Of a stretch of 64,000 bases of DNA, positions 54,654 through 64,000 are shown one piece after another. The notes under the pieces were generated by a model. It was not told the origin of the DNA and made no database searches. It saw nothing but the letters and a program-made list of their open reading frames with translations. The translations under genes and the position numbers were made by a program. Each line of letters begins with the position of its first letter. The stretch's first letter is position 1. Source of the stretch: Candidatus Binatia bacterium (GTDB taxonomy: Bacteria; Desulfobacterota; Binatia; HRBIN30); NCBI GenBank assembly GCA_026004215.1, contig BPIR01000001.1, positions 1,330,566 through 1,394,565 of the forward strand, given 5' to 3'.

Positions 54654-56483
54654 TCAACGATCGAGCAGTTCGAGCTTTTCGCGAGCCGCAAACTCGCGCC
54701 GGAGCTCCTCGTAATCTTGGCGGGTAAACGGCCGAAATGTCGTGTCTCCCCGCTGGCGCCAGTAGATCCGGGCTTCGCCCTCGGGAATCCGGTTCAAGTC
54801 GAAGTGCACTTTCTTGTAGTTGCGCACCAGGATTTTTTGCGTCTGGGTGTATTCAAAGTCATCGACGATGCGAACAAAGTCCGGAAACCACTTGCGGTCC
54901 ATGCTTCCGTGAGTGACTTGCTCTTCACACCAATCGAAAAAACCCTTGGGGTCGAACTGCGCACCGTCGCGCAATTTGAGCGCTGCCATCACGAGCTCGT
55001 CCGATACTGCACACGGCACGCCGTAAGCCACGGCGACTTGCACATCCGGGTGCTCGCTCAACAGTCGCCCGACTTGGGCCGCGGAGAAGTTTTCCCCGTC
55101 CTTGCGGATCCAGTCGTCGGTACGGCCGTCGAAATACAAATATCGCCGACCGTTGACGACGAGAATGTGCCCGAGGTCGCCTGAATGGTACACACCGTCA
55201 CGGTACTTTTCCTGATTGGCCTGTGGATTGTCGTAGTAACCTTGGAACAAGGCAGTGTCCGGAGCCACACGGCAAATCTCGCCGACGGCACGGTCGTAAT
55301 TGAGGAGCTTACCGTCCGGGCCGAGTTGTGCCGGTTCACACTCGCTTCCGTCCGGAGCCAAAATTTTCACTGCCGGATCCGTGATCTCGCCGACGCAACC
55401 GCGCGGGTCACCCTTGCGGCGAAACGTGCTAATGGCGGCTTCGGTCGAACCATAGAGCTCGAACATGTCTTCCAAACCGAGCCACTTCATGAACTTGTCA
55501 ATGTCCGGAGGCGCAGCCCCATTGCCGACTGCGTAGCGAAGCTTGTTTTGTGGGTTGTTGGTCACTTCGCGGGCAATGGCATCCTCGTCGCCGCCGAACC
55601 GCTTCTCGATCGCCGCCAACACATAGTGCACCGGCTCGCCCACGTAGTTCCAAAACGTCGAACCGTACATGAAGATGTCATCGAGAAACTGGCTCGCGCT
55701 GAAGCGCTCTCGCAAGCCCATACTGCCGCCCACCCAAAACGCCGGCATGAACCCGACGAACATCGAGTTCGAGTGAAACAACGGCATGCAACCGTATCCG
55801 ACATCTTCATGGGTGAGGCCGAGATTCGACGACACCCCAAAGCCCACGGCACACAACTTCATGTGATTGTTCAAAATCCCCTTCGGCAAGCCCGTGGTAC
55901 CCGAGGTGTAAATGACCATCAGATTTGTCTCCGGCGTCACGTGAACCTCCGGCGGTGGCAGCTCGCGCTCGCGCGGGCCAATCTCGCGATCCAAGCAAGC
56001 GACATAATCGCGCGCCGCGGGAATGTCGCCGCCCTGGGTGCGCAAGACCAGAATGTTCTCCTCGCCCACGTGCCGAAGCTGCTTCTGAATGCGCGTCACC
56101 TCGGGCAAGAACTTTTCATCGACAACCAACACCCGAGCGCGCGCATGGTTCAGAACGCCGGCAAGCACCTCTCCCCGAAGACCAGTGTTCACGCCGAACA
56201 GCGTGAGCCCCGCATACGCACAGCCCCCGTACAGCGACAGCAACTCCATATGATTCTCCAGCAGCATGGCCACATGCCCAGGATGCTCGCCGTCGATTTT
56301 GCCTAACCGCTGCAACAAAAAGTGTGCTGTGCGCACACTCTCATTGCGAAACTCCCGGTACGTCCACCGGCGCTCTCGGTGCATCAAAAGAACTTTCTCT
56401 GCTGTAACCGGATGCCGCGCGCGAGCCTCGATGTGGGCACTCACCGTAAAAGTCGGAGCATCGAAAATCAGTGGTTCCGCCAT
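54654..56483 (-). CDS. AMP-binding acyl-CoA synthetase
   Basis: A 609-residue ANL-superfamily ligase that activates a carboxylic acid as acyl-AMP and transfers it to CoA. The phosphate loop YTSGTTGLPKG is at 192-202. Other marks are GCMPLFHSNSMFVGF, MFELYGSTEAAISTF, YHSGDLGHI and the hinge YFDGRTDDWIRKDGENFSAAQV. The usual final catalytic Lys is in QTQKILVRNYKK. The pattern resembles the FadD17/very-long-chain or fatty-acid-transport-protein branch more than medium-chain enzymes. It is a lone gene; acyl-CoA products could feed the ETF-linked oxidation encoded at 21-26 kb. Confidence 0.92.
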   Translation of the reverse strand: MAEPLIFDAPTFTVSAHIEARARHPVTAEKVLLMHRERRWTYREFRNESVRTAHFLLQRLGKIDGEHPGHVAMLLENHMELLSLYGGCAYAGLTLFGVNTGLRGEVLAGVLNHARARVLVVDEKFLPEVTRIQKQLRHVGEENILVLRTQGGDIPAARDYVACLDREIGPRERELPPPEVHVTPETNLMVIYTSGTTGLPKGILNNHMKLCAVGFGVSSNLGLTHEDVGYGCMPLFHSNSMFVGFMPAFWVGGSMGLRERFSASQFLDDIFMYGSTFWNYVGEPVHYVLAAIEKRFGGDEDAIAREVTNNPQNKLRYAVGNGAAPPDIDKFMKWLGLEDMFELYGSTEAAISTFRRKGDPRGCVGEITDPAVKILAPDGSECEPAQLGPDGKLLNYDRAVGEICRVAPDTALFQGYYDNPQANQEKYRDGVYHSGDLGHILVVNGRRYLYFDGRTDDWIRKDGENFSAAQVGRLLSEHPDVQVAVAYGVPCAVSDELVMAALKLRDGAQFDPKGFFDWCEEQVTHGSMDRKWFPDFVRIVDDFEYTQTQKILVRNYKKVHFDLNRIPEGEARIYWRQRGDTTFRPFTRQDYEELRREFAAREKLELLDR

Positions 56484-56738
56484 GCTTCAGTTTGCCTCCC
56501 TCGACTGCTGGTAAAGGCCTCCTTTTAGTGGCCGAACCTTCCTTCAGTCAACGTACCGCGAGAAATACGCCCTCGCACAGCCTTCCACCGTGCTCGCAAA
56601 GCGCCCGCTCGCCACGATTTCGGCCAAGCCGCCTGAAATCTCCCCGCGCGGCACAGTTGGATAGCGTGCCCCAGCGGGAGCGGGCTGATTCGCGAACGGG
56701 TGAAGATTACCTGCCCGAGCGACTGATTCGACCGCCCC

Positions 56739-58953
56739 TTACGGCCGACAGCGCAGCGTGCTGTGCCACACACTACAGTTGGCTGCGCTGCCCACGCGAT
56801 CGATTGCAGAGGAAAGGTGCGTTAGCGCCAGCGCCGCCGGGCCGCCGAGCGGTCCGCCAAACGATCGGTGAGTGCACCGCAGTGTCCAGCGAAACGTACC
56901 GGGGTTACGAGTGGAAGCCCGAATGACCAGCCTTCGAAGCCCATCGGAACTGATGCATCGCAGCCCGCCGCCTCGAATCGAACTGCATTCTGCTGCCGAC
57001 CACTGGTACGCTTCCGTCAGGCCGCTTCCGTCGCTGGCGACCACTCCCAGCCCGGCCCCGGCATCCAAACCATCTTGGGGCGCAGGAGCCATATAATAAC
57101 CGCGAGCCGTCACCCGTCCGTCATCCGGGCGCCTCTGACTGTGAGGACGGATCGTCACACGATCAACAACCAGCGCGGCATCGTTCGGGTCGCACACGTC
57201 TCCCGCACCGTCGCTGTCGAGGTCTTGTTGCGTCGGATTGGGCGCAGCCGGACAGTTATCGGCACTGTCCGGCACTCCATCACCGTCACTATCGGCTGCA
57301 CCAGCCGGTGTTTCCGTAGGGGTCGACTGCGGCGGTACAGTCGCAGTATGAGTCGCCGTCGGGCTTTCCGTGTTGGTAGGAGTCGGGGCGCCCCCCGTCA
57401 CCTGAATCGAGGCCCCCGTACGATTGCAGGTAAACAAACCGCCACCGTCCGCCTGGAGATCACACGCGGGCACTCCGGTGGTACCACAGTACAGACCCGC
57501 AAACGTCACCGAGGCAACTCCAGGAGCGATTCCCTGGAATTGGATCGTGGCTAAGTCCGGGTTGTTCGCCGGGTACAAATGGTTTGAGCACTGGATGGCA
57601 ATGCAAATCTTTCCGGCATACGCTGCATTCGCCTGCGCCATGCACCACGAGGGTGTATTCAGCACCATGCTTTGGTACGCCAAAACCGTGGCATCGTAAG
57701 CCACCCCGAAATAGTACTGAACGATTTCACTGGTATCGTCGATGTGGAGGTTCAGGGTCACCGTGTCGCCTACGCCGATTGTGGCCGCAGCCGGATTCAG
57801 ACTCACGTTACGCGCGGGCATGGGCGTCGGAGTTGGGGTCGCGCAAGTGCTCGTGTGCTGGCACACACCGTTCTGAGCGTCGCAAGTGTCGGTGGTACAA
57901 GACAAACCGTCGTAACAATCCGCGTCAGTCGTACAAAATGGCTTGATAAACTGGCCTAGAGACCATGGCGAGGAGCCAACCGCGATGGTGGCCACTACCG
58001 ATGCCGCACTTACGTCCACAACCGACACGGTGCCAGAGCCCGAGTTCGCCACGTAGACCCGGCGCCCGTCTGGATGTGCGGCAACCCCACGGGGCTGCGC
58101 ACCTACCGCCACCGTAGCCACAACGGCATCGCTGGCCACATCGATGATCGACAACGTATTCGATCCCGTATTGGTTACATAGAGCCGGCTCGAGTCGGGA
58201 CTCACTGCCACCCCGTAAGGTTGCGAGCCTACGGCAATCGAATGCGTGTATGGATACGGGTAACGGGTGGTGTCGTAGGTTACCACAGCGTTGGCTCCCT
58301 CGTCGGCGAAATAAACTTGCCGATGTCCGCCGGTGGCGCCGCCGGTAACGGCAATCCCGTTGGGGGAGGTGCCCCGCGCAATCAAGTTCCAGCCGAAATC
58401 TGGCGGGTCGATCTTCACATAACCGGGACCGTTCGTACCGCTTCCACCTGGCCCCGAGTGCAAAGTAGCGTACACCACGCCCTCGGCATCGACGGCAATT
58501 CCTAGGGGCACACTGGCGAAGTACCCGATGCCCTGCAGAAAACTTGGTCCGGCTGCGTCGTAAGCGAACACAGTATCGGCCACACGGTTGGTCACGTGAA
58601 ACTGGCTGCCATCGGGACTGACAGCCACTCCAAAAGCCCCGTTCCCCACAGCGGTGCCCTGAAGCGGTGTGGAGACGCTCAAAGTGGACGTGTCAATCAC
58701 GGAAATCGACTGGCTTCCGGAGTTCACAACGTACGCGCGCGTACCAGCCGGCTCGACAGCAACACCGGCCGGACCACTCCCCACGGCCAGTGTGGCCACG
58801 ACCGCGTCCGCCGCCGTGTCGATGACACTTACAGTTCCGTCAGCAAAATTCGTCACGAACGCCAGCGGCGCCGCCCACACCTCCGCATCCGCCAAATAAA
58901 GCCAAGACACACGTCGCCAAACGTAACTTCCAGGTGGCCCGTTCGATTCTCAT
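56739..58953 (-). CDS. Exported YVTN propeller/cohesin-like/TSP3 protein, frameshifted in the signal peptide
   Basis: The open frame gives 723 residues from a GTG at 58910, but the export signal is in another frame. ATG 58953, after GGGAGGGAAAG, reads MRIERATWKLRLATCVLALF. One surplus base near 58893 then separates it from …ADAEVWAAPLAFVTNF in the main frame. Joined, they form a normal signal peptide with a VWA/AP cleavage site. The body has YVTN-type blades (SRLYVTNTGSNTLSIIDVASDAVVATVAVG), a Cys-rich segment, a cohesin-like domain (…VTLNLHIDDTSEIVQYYFGVAYD…), a Thr/Pro linker, a thrombospondin type-3 repeat (DSDGDGVPDSADNCPAAPNPTQQDLDSDGAGDVCD) split by calcium loops, and a C-terminal beta-domain. 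Surface protein; function unknown. Confidence 0.82.
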
Positions 58954-59529
58954 CTTTCCCTCCCTAACTACCGGATTCCTTTCGCCTCCGCCCAAGCTCG
59001 TTTGGGACTGCGACACGAACGGGCCGAGACCGACACCCTTACTGATGCTCCTTACCGAATATTTATTGCTGCACGTCTTGTCTTACGCCATAAAAACTTG
59101 CGCGTCCCCGCGGCGGAGCGCCACGCCAAACGATACTTCTACAAGGAGCGTGTTCGAGGATTCGCGCCGCCCCGACAGGCTGGATGCACGACCTCCGAAC
59201 AGCACCCACAGCCGCTGCTACTAGGAGCGCAGGTCCGCCGGCCAAACCAATCGAACAAACGATTGCCCGTGGCGCGCAACCGAGACCAACCTAAGATTCG
59301 CGAGGCGGATGCATCAGTCGTGTTGCCCGCCCGCTGCCATTGCAGCGGGCGGGCTGGTACGGGGAAATCCCTGCGCGCCAACAACTAGAACCAATCACCG
59401 ACCTCAAGGCGATCGGCCAAAGCCGGTAGTATCAAGAATACAGGTTTCAGAGCGTTGCCAGGCCAACTGCCCCCAGCCCTTTGGTATCGGCAACACCACC
59501 GGGGTTCCTTTGTTCCTCGTTGCTCATTT
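58954..59529. other. Intergenic region with one perfect GC-rich hairpin
   Basis: No gene seen. At 59325-59354, GCCCGCCCGCTGC pairs perfectly with GCAGCGGGCGGGC around a 4-base loop. No T-tract follows on either strand. It lies 175 bp beyond the stop of the PQQ-propeller gene (minus strand) and 370 bp before the YVTN protein start. Confidence 0.7.
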
Positions 59530-60882
59530 TTAATTCAAGTTGTGCCCCGGTCCGCCGCCCCACATCGGCCAACCATCGTCCTTCGGATTGCCCGTGGCAA
59601 AGACGACCAATTCACCGGTTTCTAACCCGACGAAAACCCTCCCACCCCTGACTGCTGGTTGCCAATGCACGGGCCCCCCGACGTGCACGGACCATTGGAC
59701 CTCGCCGCTGCGGGCGTCCCAGCACAACACCCGACCATCGAGCGTACCCGCCCAGACACGCCCGTTGGCTACCGCTGGCGGCGTAATGGAGCGTTCGAAC
59801 GATCCGTGGTGGTGACTACACCATTTCCAAATGGTCTCCCCGGTGTCAGCGTTCGTCGCTTCCAGCTCGTCTCCGGTCACTTGATATAGGATTCCATCCA
59901 CCACCACGGGTCGCGAGCCTTGGTATCGCTGTGCGCGCGAAACCAAGTGCTCGCCGACAGTGTCCTCGGCGATGTGCAACTTCGCGCTCGCCGGCGCGGC
60001 ACCGAAACCCACCTTAGCGTCTTCTTCCTGCCAACCTTCCATCCCCGGTAAGCCTCGCTTGGCGCGCAAATATGGAGCGAATTTGGAATTGTAGAGCATC
60101 TCCTCTTTCCCGTGTTTGCCGTACACCGATGCAATGGACTCGTACGGGGCATTCGTTCTTTCACCCCCGGCACGCTCCTGCCGGCGCGCTTGCGTGTTCC
60201 GCTCCCGTCGATCGCCGGCTTCGGCGACCTTTCGCTTACAAGCCACGTACACCTTCTCGCCCACAACCCAGGGTGCGGACGTTGCCTGGCGATCCTCGCA
60301 CCACAGAAGCTGTCCTTCTTTCGCCGTAAAGCACCAAACCTTACCGTCGAACGTCGAAAGAAAAACCTTGTCCTCCACCCCAACTACAGCGGTGATCGCA
60401 TCATGGCTGAGCGGTTGTTCCCAGAGAGCGTGCCCGTCCTCAAGGTGGAACGCCCCAAGCCAGTGTTGGCCTCTTCGCGGGAAAACCGCATAGATTGCCG
60501 CCCCACCTACGACCGCCGGCTGGGACAGCAGCGGATCCCCGAGCCATTTTTGCCAAACGACACACCCGGTGCCCGCATCCGCCACATAGAGAGTGCAACT
60601 CTCTGTGTTGAAGGCGAGATACGAACCGGACAAAACGCCAGCAGTCGGACCGTCATCTCCCGTCCTCAAGCGCCAGGCGAGTTGCCCGGTCTCCACGTCC
60701 AGGCAGTAGAACTCGTGAGAGCCGAAGCCGCCCCCGAGATATACGCGCCCGTCGGCACCGACCGCCGGTGTGGGTAGCCCCCGCCCTTGCGAGATCCTTG
60801 CTCTCCACCCTTCGAAGCCGCTTTCGCGGCAGTGGAACCGCTCGACCCAGTCGCCCCAGCTTCTTCCCATTGACGTCGGCAT
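59530..60882 (-). CDS. PQQ-type (BamB-like) beta-propeller repeat protein
   Basis: A 450-residue propeller. The ATG follows AGGAGGACGAAAGGGTTC. Repeats of the form VYLGGGFGSHEFYCLDVETGQLAWRLRTG, IYAVFP…AFHLEDGHALWEQPL, VFLSTFDGKVWCF and VWAGTLDGRVLCWDARSGEVQW recur about every 40 residues, giving seven or eight blades. A charged non-propeller insert of about 90 residues sits at roughly 225-310. No signal peptide is visible, which is unusual for PQQ-repeat proteins, so it may stay in the cytoplasm. A promoter with an operator-like palindrome lies 75-100 bp upstream. Function unknown, possibly scaffold or sensor. Confidence 0.85.
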   Translation of the reverse strand: MPTSMGRSWGDWVERFHCRESGFEGWRARISQGRGLPTPAVGADGRVYLGGGFGSHEFYCLDVETGQLAWRLRTGDDGPTAGVLSGSYLAFNTESCTLYVADAGTGCVVWQKWLGDPLLSQPAVVGGAAIYAVFPRRGQHWLGAFHLEDGHALWEQPLSHDAITAVVGVEDKVFLSTFDGKVWCFTAKEGQLLWCEDRQATSAPWVVGEKVYVACKRKVAEAGDRRERNTQARRQERAGGERTNAPYESIASVYGKHGKEEMLYNSKFAPYLRAKRGLPGMEGWQEEDAKVGFGAAPASAKLHIAEDTVGEHLVSRAQRYQGSRPVVVDGILYQVTGDELEATNADTGETIWKWCSHHHGSFERSITPPAVANGRVWAGTLDGRVLCWDARSGEVQWSVHVGGPVHWQPAVRGGRVFVGLETGELVVFATGNPKDDGWPMWGGGPGHNLN

Positions 60883-60955
60883 GAACCCTTTCGTCCTCCT
60901 TTCTCCCCGCTTTCCTCGGCCGCCTTGGCCGGTGATTGGGGTCTTTGGAGCTGGC

Positions 60956-60983
60956 AGGATAGCACGCTATAGCGTTACGTCAA
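60956..60983 (-). promoter_or_regulatory. Promoter with a perfect palindrome in its spacer
   Basis: On the minus strand TTGACG (60983-60978) and TATCCT (60961-60956) are 16 bp apart. The 12-bp perfect palindrome ACGCTATAGCGT (60964-60975) fills the spacer. Further CGCTA/TAGCG half-sites occur at about 60983-61007. It drives the PQQ-propeller gene starting at 60882 and looks like a repressor-controlled promoter. Confidence 0.6.
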
Positions 60984-61162
60984 CGCTATCGAGTAGCGCC
61001 ATAGCGTAGAGCGGCTGCGCCAAGCATCTCGCCCTGCGGTGGGATCACCGGGTCTCCCAAGTCGCAGGACAGAGTCGAGTTCGCCCGAGAGTTCAAGCGG
61101 GCTGCCGAGGCGGGTACTTCGGGCCTCTCGATCTAGTGAGCCCGACGGGCAGCGATCCGGTT

Positions 61163-63817
61163 TCAGCTCAGGGCGTTCAGGTGCCGCTCCAGGTTATCTG
61201 CGCGCTGGCGGAGAATGGCGGCCTTCTCCCGTTCCTTTTCGACGACCTCACGGGGCGCGCGCGACACGAAATCGTCCCGCGCCAGCTTACCTTCTACTTG
61301 GACAAGGTCTTTCCTGACCTTGGCGAGTTCCTTCTCCAAACGCTCGCGCACCTCTCGCGTATCCACCAGGCCACGCAGCGGCACGAACAGCTCCCCCAGA
61401 CCTTCTACGAGGACCGACGGTTCGCCGATCGGATGTTCCCCTTCGCGCAACCGCTCCACGGTGTCGGCACGCGCCAGAAGGGGAAGATATGCTTGCAGCA
61501 ACGCCTGCGCGTCTGGCCCCACACCGGCGGGCAGCCGCACGGTCACACCTTGGCTCGGTGGAAGGCCCAAGTCCGCCCGCAAATTGCGAACCCCACGTAT
61601 GGCCGCGACGATGCGCAGCACGAGATCTTCCGCGTCAGTGTCGCGCCAACGTTCGTCTGCTCGAGGAAAGGGTGCGACCATGATACTGGCCGTGGGCCGA
61701 GCAAGAGGCAAATGTTGCCAAATCTCCTCCGTCACAAAGGGCATGATCGGGTGCAGGAGGCGCAAGCCTTGGTCCAACACCTCCACGAGCACCGCGCGCG
61801 TCCGCATCGCGTCTTCCGAATCGGCCTTGGCCAGCGGAAGTTTGCTCATTTCTATGTACCAATCGCAGTACTCGTGCCAGAGGAACTGGTACAAGCCCAG
61901 CGCCGCCTCGTTAAACCGAAATTGATCCAAGGCCGCCCGGGTGTCGGCAATGACGTGCTGCAGCCGCGACAGGATCCACCGGTCCACCACGGAAAACCTC
62001 TCCCGCCCGCAATCGGCGAGTGGTTGCACCGTGCTACCTTCAGGAACTTGACGGAGAACAAATCGCGCTGCGTTCCAGATCTTGTTGGCGAAATGGCGGC
62101 CCAGGTCGGTTTTTTCCTTGGCGTAGCGGACGTCCTCTCCCGGAGGCGCCAGCGCCACGATGGTGTACCGCAATGCGTCGGCACCGTACTCCTGAATGAC
62201 CTCCAACGGGTCGGGAGAGTTGCCCAACGATTTCGACATTTTCCGCCCTTGGAGGTCGCGCACGATGCTGTTGAAGTACACCACCCGAAAGGGCACCTCG
62301 CCCATGAATTCGTACCCGGCCATGACCATGCGGGCCACCCAGAAAAAAATGATGTCGGCACCGGTCACGAGCACATCGGTGGGATAGAAGCGCTCGAGGG
62401 TGCGAGTACGCTCCGGCCATCCCATGGTGGAAAACGGCCACAACCAGGAGCTGAACCACGTGTCGAGCACGTCCGGGTCTTGCTCGATCTCGGCCGATCC
62501 GCAGTGCGCGCACCGCGTTGGATCCTCTCGCGCCACAGTCTCTTTCCCGCACTGCGCGCAATACCAAACAGGGATGCGGTGGCCCCACCAGAGCTGGCGG
62601 CTGATGCACCAATCGCGAATGTTCTCTAGCCAATGCAGGTACACCCCAACCCAGCGCTCGGGGATCAGTCGAAGAGCCCCGGAATGCACGGCCTCGATCG
62701 CGGGACCAGCCAGCGGCTTCATGCGCACGAACCACTGAGTGGACAGGTACGGCTCGATCACTGTTTGGCAGCGCTCACAGCGCCGCACCGGCACGCGATA
62801 CGGTTCTACCTTCACCAAAAGCGCGCGGCCTTCGAGATCCTCGACGATTTTTTTCCTCGCTGCAAAACGCTCCAGCCCTCGGTACGGCCCGCCGTTTTCG
62901 TTGATCCTTCCTTCGGTATCCATCACCACGAGCGCGGGCAGGTCGTGCCGTTGGGCGATCTCGAAATCGGCCGCATCGTGTGCAGGGGTCACTTTCACAG
63001 CGCCGGTTCCAAAGCTGGGGTCTACCGACGAATCGGCCACCACCGGAATCGGGCGATCGAGCAAGGGCAAAATCACTCGCTTGCCGATGAGATGCCGGTA
63101 CCGCGGGTCGTCGGGATGCACGGCAACACCCGTGTCGCCGAGCATCGTCTCCGGTCGCGTGGTGGCCACTACGACCCCGTCACCTCCGTCTTCCGCCGGG
63201 TAGCGAATGTACCACAGCGAGCCCGCTTCGCCGCCCTCGACGGTAATGGCTTCTTCGTCCGACAGCGCTGTGTGACAGCGAACGCACCAATGAATAATGC
63301 GCTGTCCGCGGTAGAGAAGGCCTTTCTCGTACAGGCGCACGAACACCTCGCGCACGGCGCGAGACAAACCCGGGTCCATCGTGAAGCGCTCCCGCCGCCA
63401 GTCGCACGACGCCCCGAGTTTCCGAAGTTGCAACAAGATCGTGCGCCCGTACTGCTCTTTCCACTTCCATACCCGCTCCAAAAACGCGTCCCGCCCCAGC
63501 CGATGACGGTCGAGCCCTTCCTTGGCCAACTGCTTTTCGACGGCATTTTGCGTCGCAATGCCAGCGTGATCCGTACCGGGCAGCCAAAGGGTTACGTGCC
63601 CATCCATGCGCTTGTAACGCACCAAGATATCCTGCAGGGTATTGTTCAACACGTGGCCCATCGTGAGCACACCGGTGACGTTGGGGGGTGGAATCACGAC
63701 GCTAAAGCGCGGACCCGGCCTTTCTTCGTCCGCGTAAAAATACCCTTGTTGCTCCCAAAACGCGTACCAACGGTCCTCGACTTGCGAGGGATCGTAACTC
63801 TTTGGCAGCTCGCTCAT
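61163..63817 (-). CDS. valS: Valyl-tRNA synthetase
   Basis: An 884-residue class I aminoacyl-tRNA synthetase charging tRNA-Val, of typical length. The signature PPPNVTGVLTMGH (44-55) contains the HIGH motif as TMGH, with Thr in place of the first His. GRKMSKSLGNSPDP near 525 is the KMSKS loop. The editing domain (…GDTGVAVHPDDPRY…) and the C-terminal coiled coil (…REVVEKEREKAAILRQRADNLERHL) are present. GTDHAGIATQ is intact. It is a housekeeping gene, with no gene within 180 bp of its start inside the window. Confidence 0.98.
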   Translation of the reverse strand: MSELPKSYDPSQVEDRWYAFWEQQGYFYADEERPGPRFSVVIPPPNVTGVLTMGHVLNNTLQDILVRYKRMDGHVTLWLPGTDHAGIATQNAVEKQLAKEGLDRHRLGRDAFLERVWKWKEQYGRTILLQLRKLGASCDWRRERFTMDPGLSRAVREVFVRLYEKGLLYRGQRIIHWCVRCHTALSDEEAITVEGGEAGSLWYIRYPAEDGGDGVVVATTRPETMLGDTGVAVHPDDPRYRHLIGKRVILPLLDRPIPVVADSSVDPSFGTGAVKVTPAHDAADFEIAQRHDLPALVVMDTEGRINENGGPYRGLERFAARKKIVEDLEGRALLVKVEPYRVPVRRCERCQTVIEPYLSTQWFVRMKPLAGPAIEAVHSGALRLIPERWVGVYLHWLENIRDWCISRQLWWGHRIPVWYCAQCGKETVAREDPTRCAHCGSAEIEQDPDVLDTWFSSWLWPFSTMGWPERTRTLERFYPTDVLVTGADIIFFWVARMVMAGYEFMGEVPFRVVYFNSIVRDLQGRKMSKSLGNSPDPLEVIQEYGADALRYTIVALAPPGEDVRYAKEKTDLGRHFANKIWNAARFVLRQVPEGSTVQPLADCGRERFSVVDRWILSRLQHVIADTRAALDQFRFNEAALGLYQFLWHEYCDWYIEMSKLPLAKADSEDAMRTRAVLVEVLDQGLRLLHPIMPFVTEEIWQHLPLARPTASIMVAPFPRADERWRDTDAEDLVLRIVAAIRGVRNLRADLGLPPSQGVTVRLPAGVGPDAQALLQAYLPLLARADTVERLREGEHPIGEPSVLVEGLGELFVPLRGLVDTREVRERLEKELAKVRKDLVQVEGKLARDDFVSRAPREVVEKEREKAAILRQRADNLERHLNALS

Positions 63818-64000
63818 ACACTACACCAGTTTCGCGGCATGCCCTGCGTACACGGGCACGCGGCAAACGCAACTCGCTAACGCAAAGGACCTACCCTCGC
63901 AACGACCGGCGACCCCACCCACTGCGACAAAGGCGCCGCAGACCGCCATTGCCCCCCTTGCCAATCCACCGAGATCACGGGACCAATTCGAAGCGGTATT

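Noticed and set aside
61136..63880. Two long plus-strand open frames (497 and 415 codons)
   Set aside because: Both are antisense to valS and lack any family-like sequence.

Overview
The window is high-GC bacterial DNA with tightly packed genes and good Shine-Dalgarno sites. Several exported proteins carry Thr/Pro linkers, dockerin-like and cohesin-like modules, YVTN or TolB-type propellers, and one tail that looks like a MYXO-CTERM sorting signal. Alongside them are EtfBA with an Etf:quinone oxidoreductase-type Fe-S protein, a large biotin carboxylase, an F420-type (LLM) flavin oxidoreductase and a kinase paired with an enhancer-binding protein. This mix suggests a member of the former deltaproteobacterial assemblage, with Binatota/Desulfobacterota-like or myxobacteria-like lineages as my best guess. 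That assignment is inference; there is no rRNA here.

Layout. 0-2 kb is decayed DNA containing the wreck of an integron-type tyrosine integrase. 2-11 kb holds a secreted subtilisin-like protease, a 1,580-residue fusion of a sacsin/Hsp90-like GHKL ATPase to an SF2 helicase, and a UvrD/Rep-type SF1 helicase that overlaps the fusion gene tail to tail. This pair is the best candidate in the window for an undescribed nucleic-acid-directed (possibly anti-phage) module. 11-19 kb holds two unknown proteins, a Ser/Thr kinase-ATPase signalling protein translationally coupled to a sigma-54-type regulator that lacks the GAFTGA loop, and a Cys-rich secreted protein. 19-31.5 kb is central and acyl-CoA metabolism: a formyl-THF hydrolase-like enzyme, a dienelactone hydrolase, an IclR regulator, etfB-etfA, the Fe-S oxidoreductase that probably passes ETF electrons to quinone, a DUF192 lipoprotein, and the two subunits of an acyl-CoA carboxylase preceded by a structured leader. 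31.5-42 kb holds speA, two tandem secreted paralogues, a nucleotide-sugar dehydrogenase and two large modular exported proteins.

42-54 kb is an accessory stretch. It has a limonene-epoxide-hydrolase-like protein, a dead DUF2804 gene, an LLM oxidoreductase and an IS110-type transposase remnant. A complete sulfate-acquisition block follows: an XRE-cupin regulator, a Cys-containing leader peptide, a sulfate-binding protein, a small membrane protein, CysT, a CysW-CysA fusion, a YezD-like protein and an anion porin. The block ends at a wrecked chromate transporter gene. Two near-identical palindromes, placed identically relative to promoter elements, link the regulator gene and the transport operon. 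54.6-64 kb holds an acyl-CoA synthetase, a propeller protein whose signal peptide is separated by a frameshift, a PQQ-type propeller gene behind an operator-like promoter, and valS.

Five regions are clearly or probably decayed (1-2 kb in two parts, 42.6-43.6, 44.8 and 52.8-53.9 kb). This marks the accessory stretches as sites of past insertion and loss. I found no tRNA, rRNA or CRISPR array.
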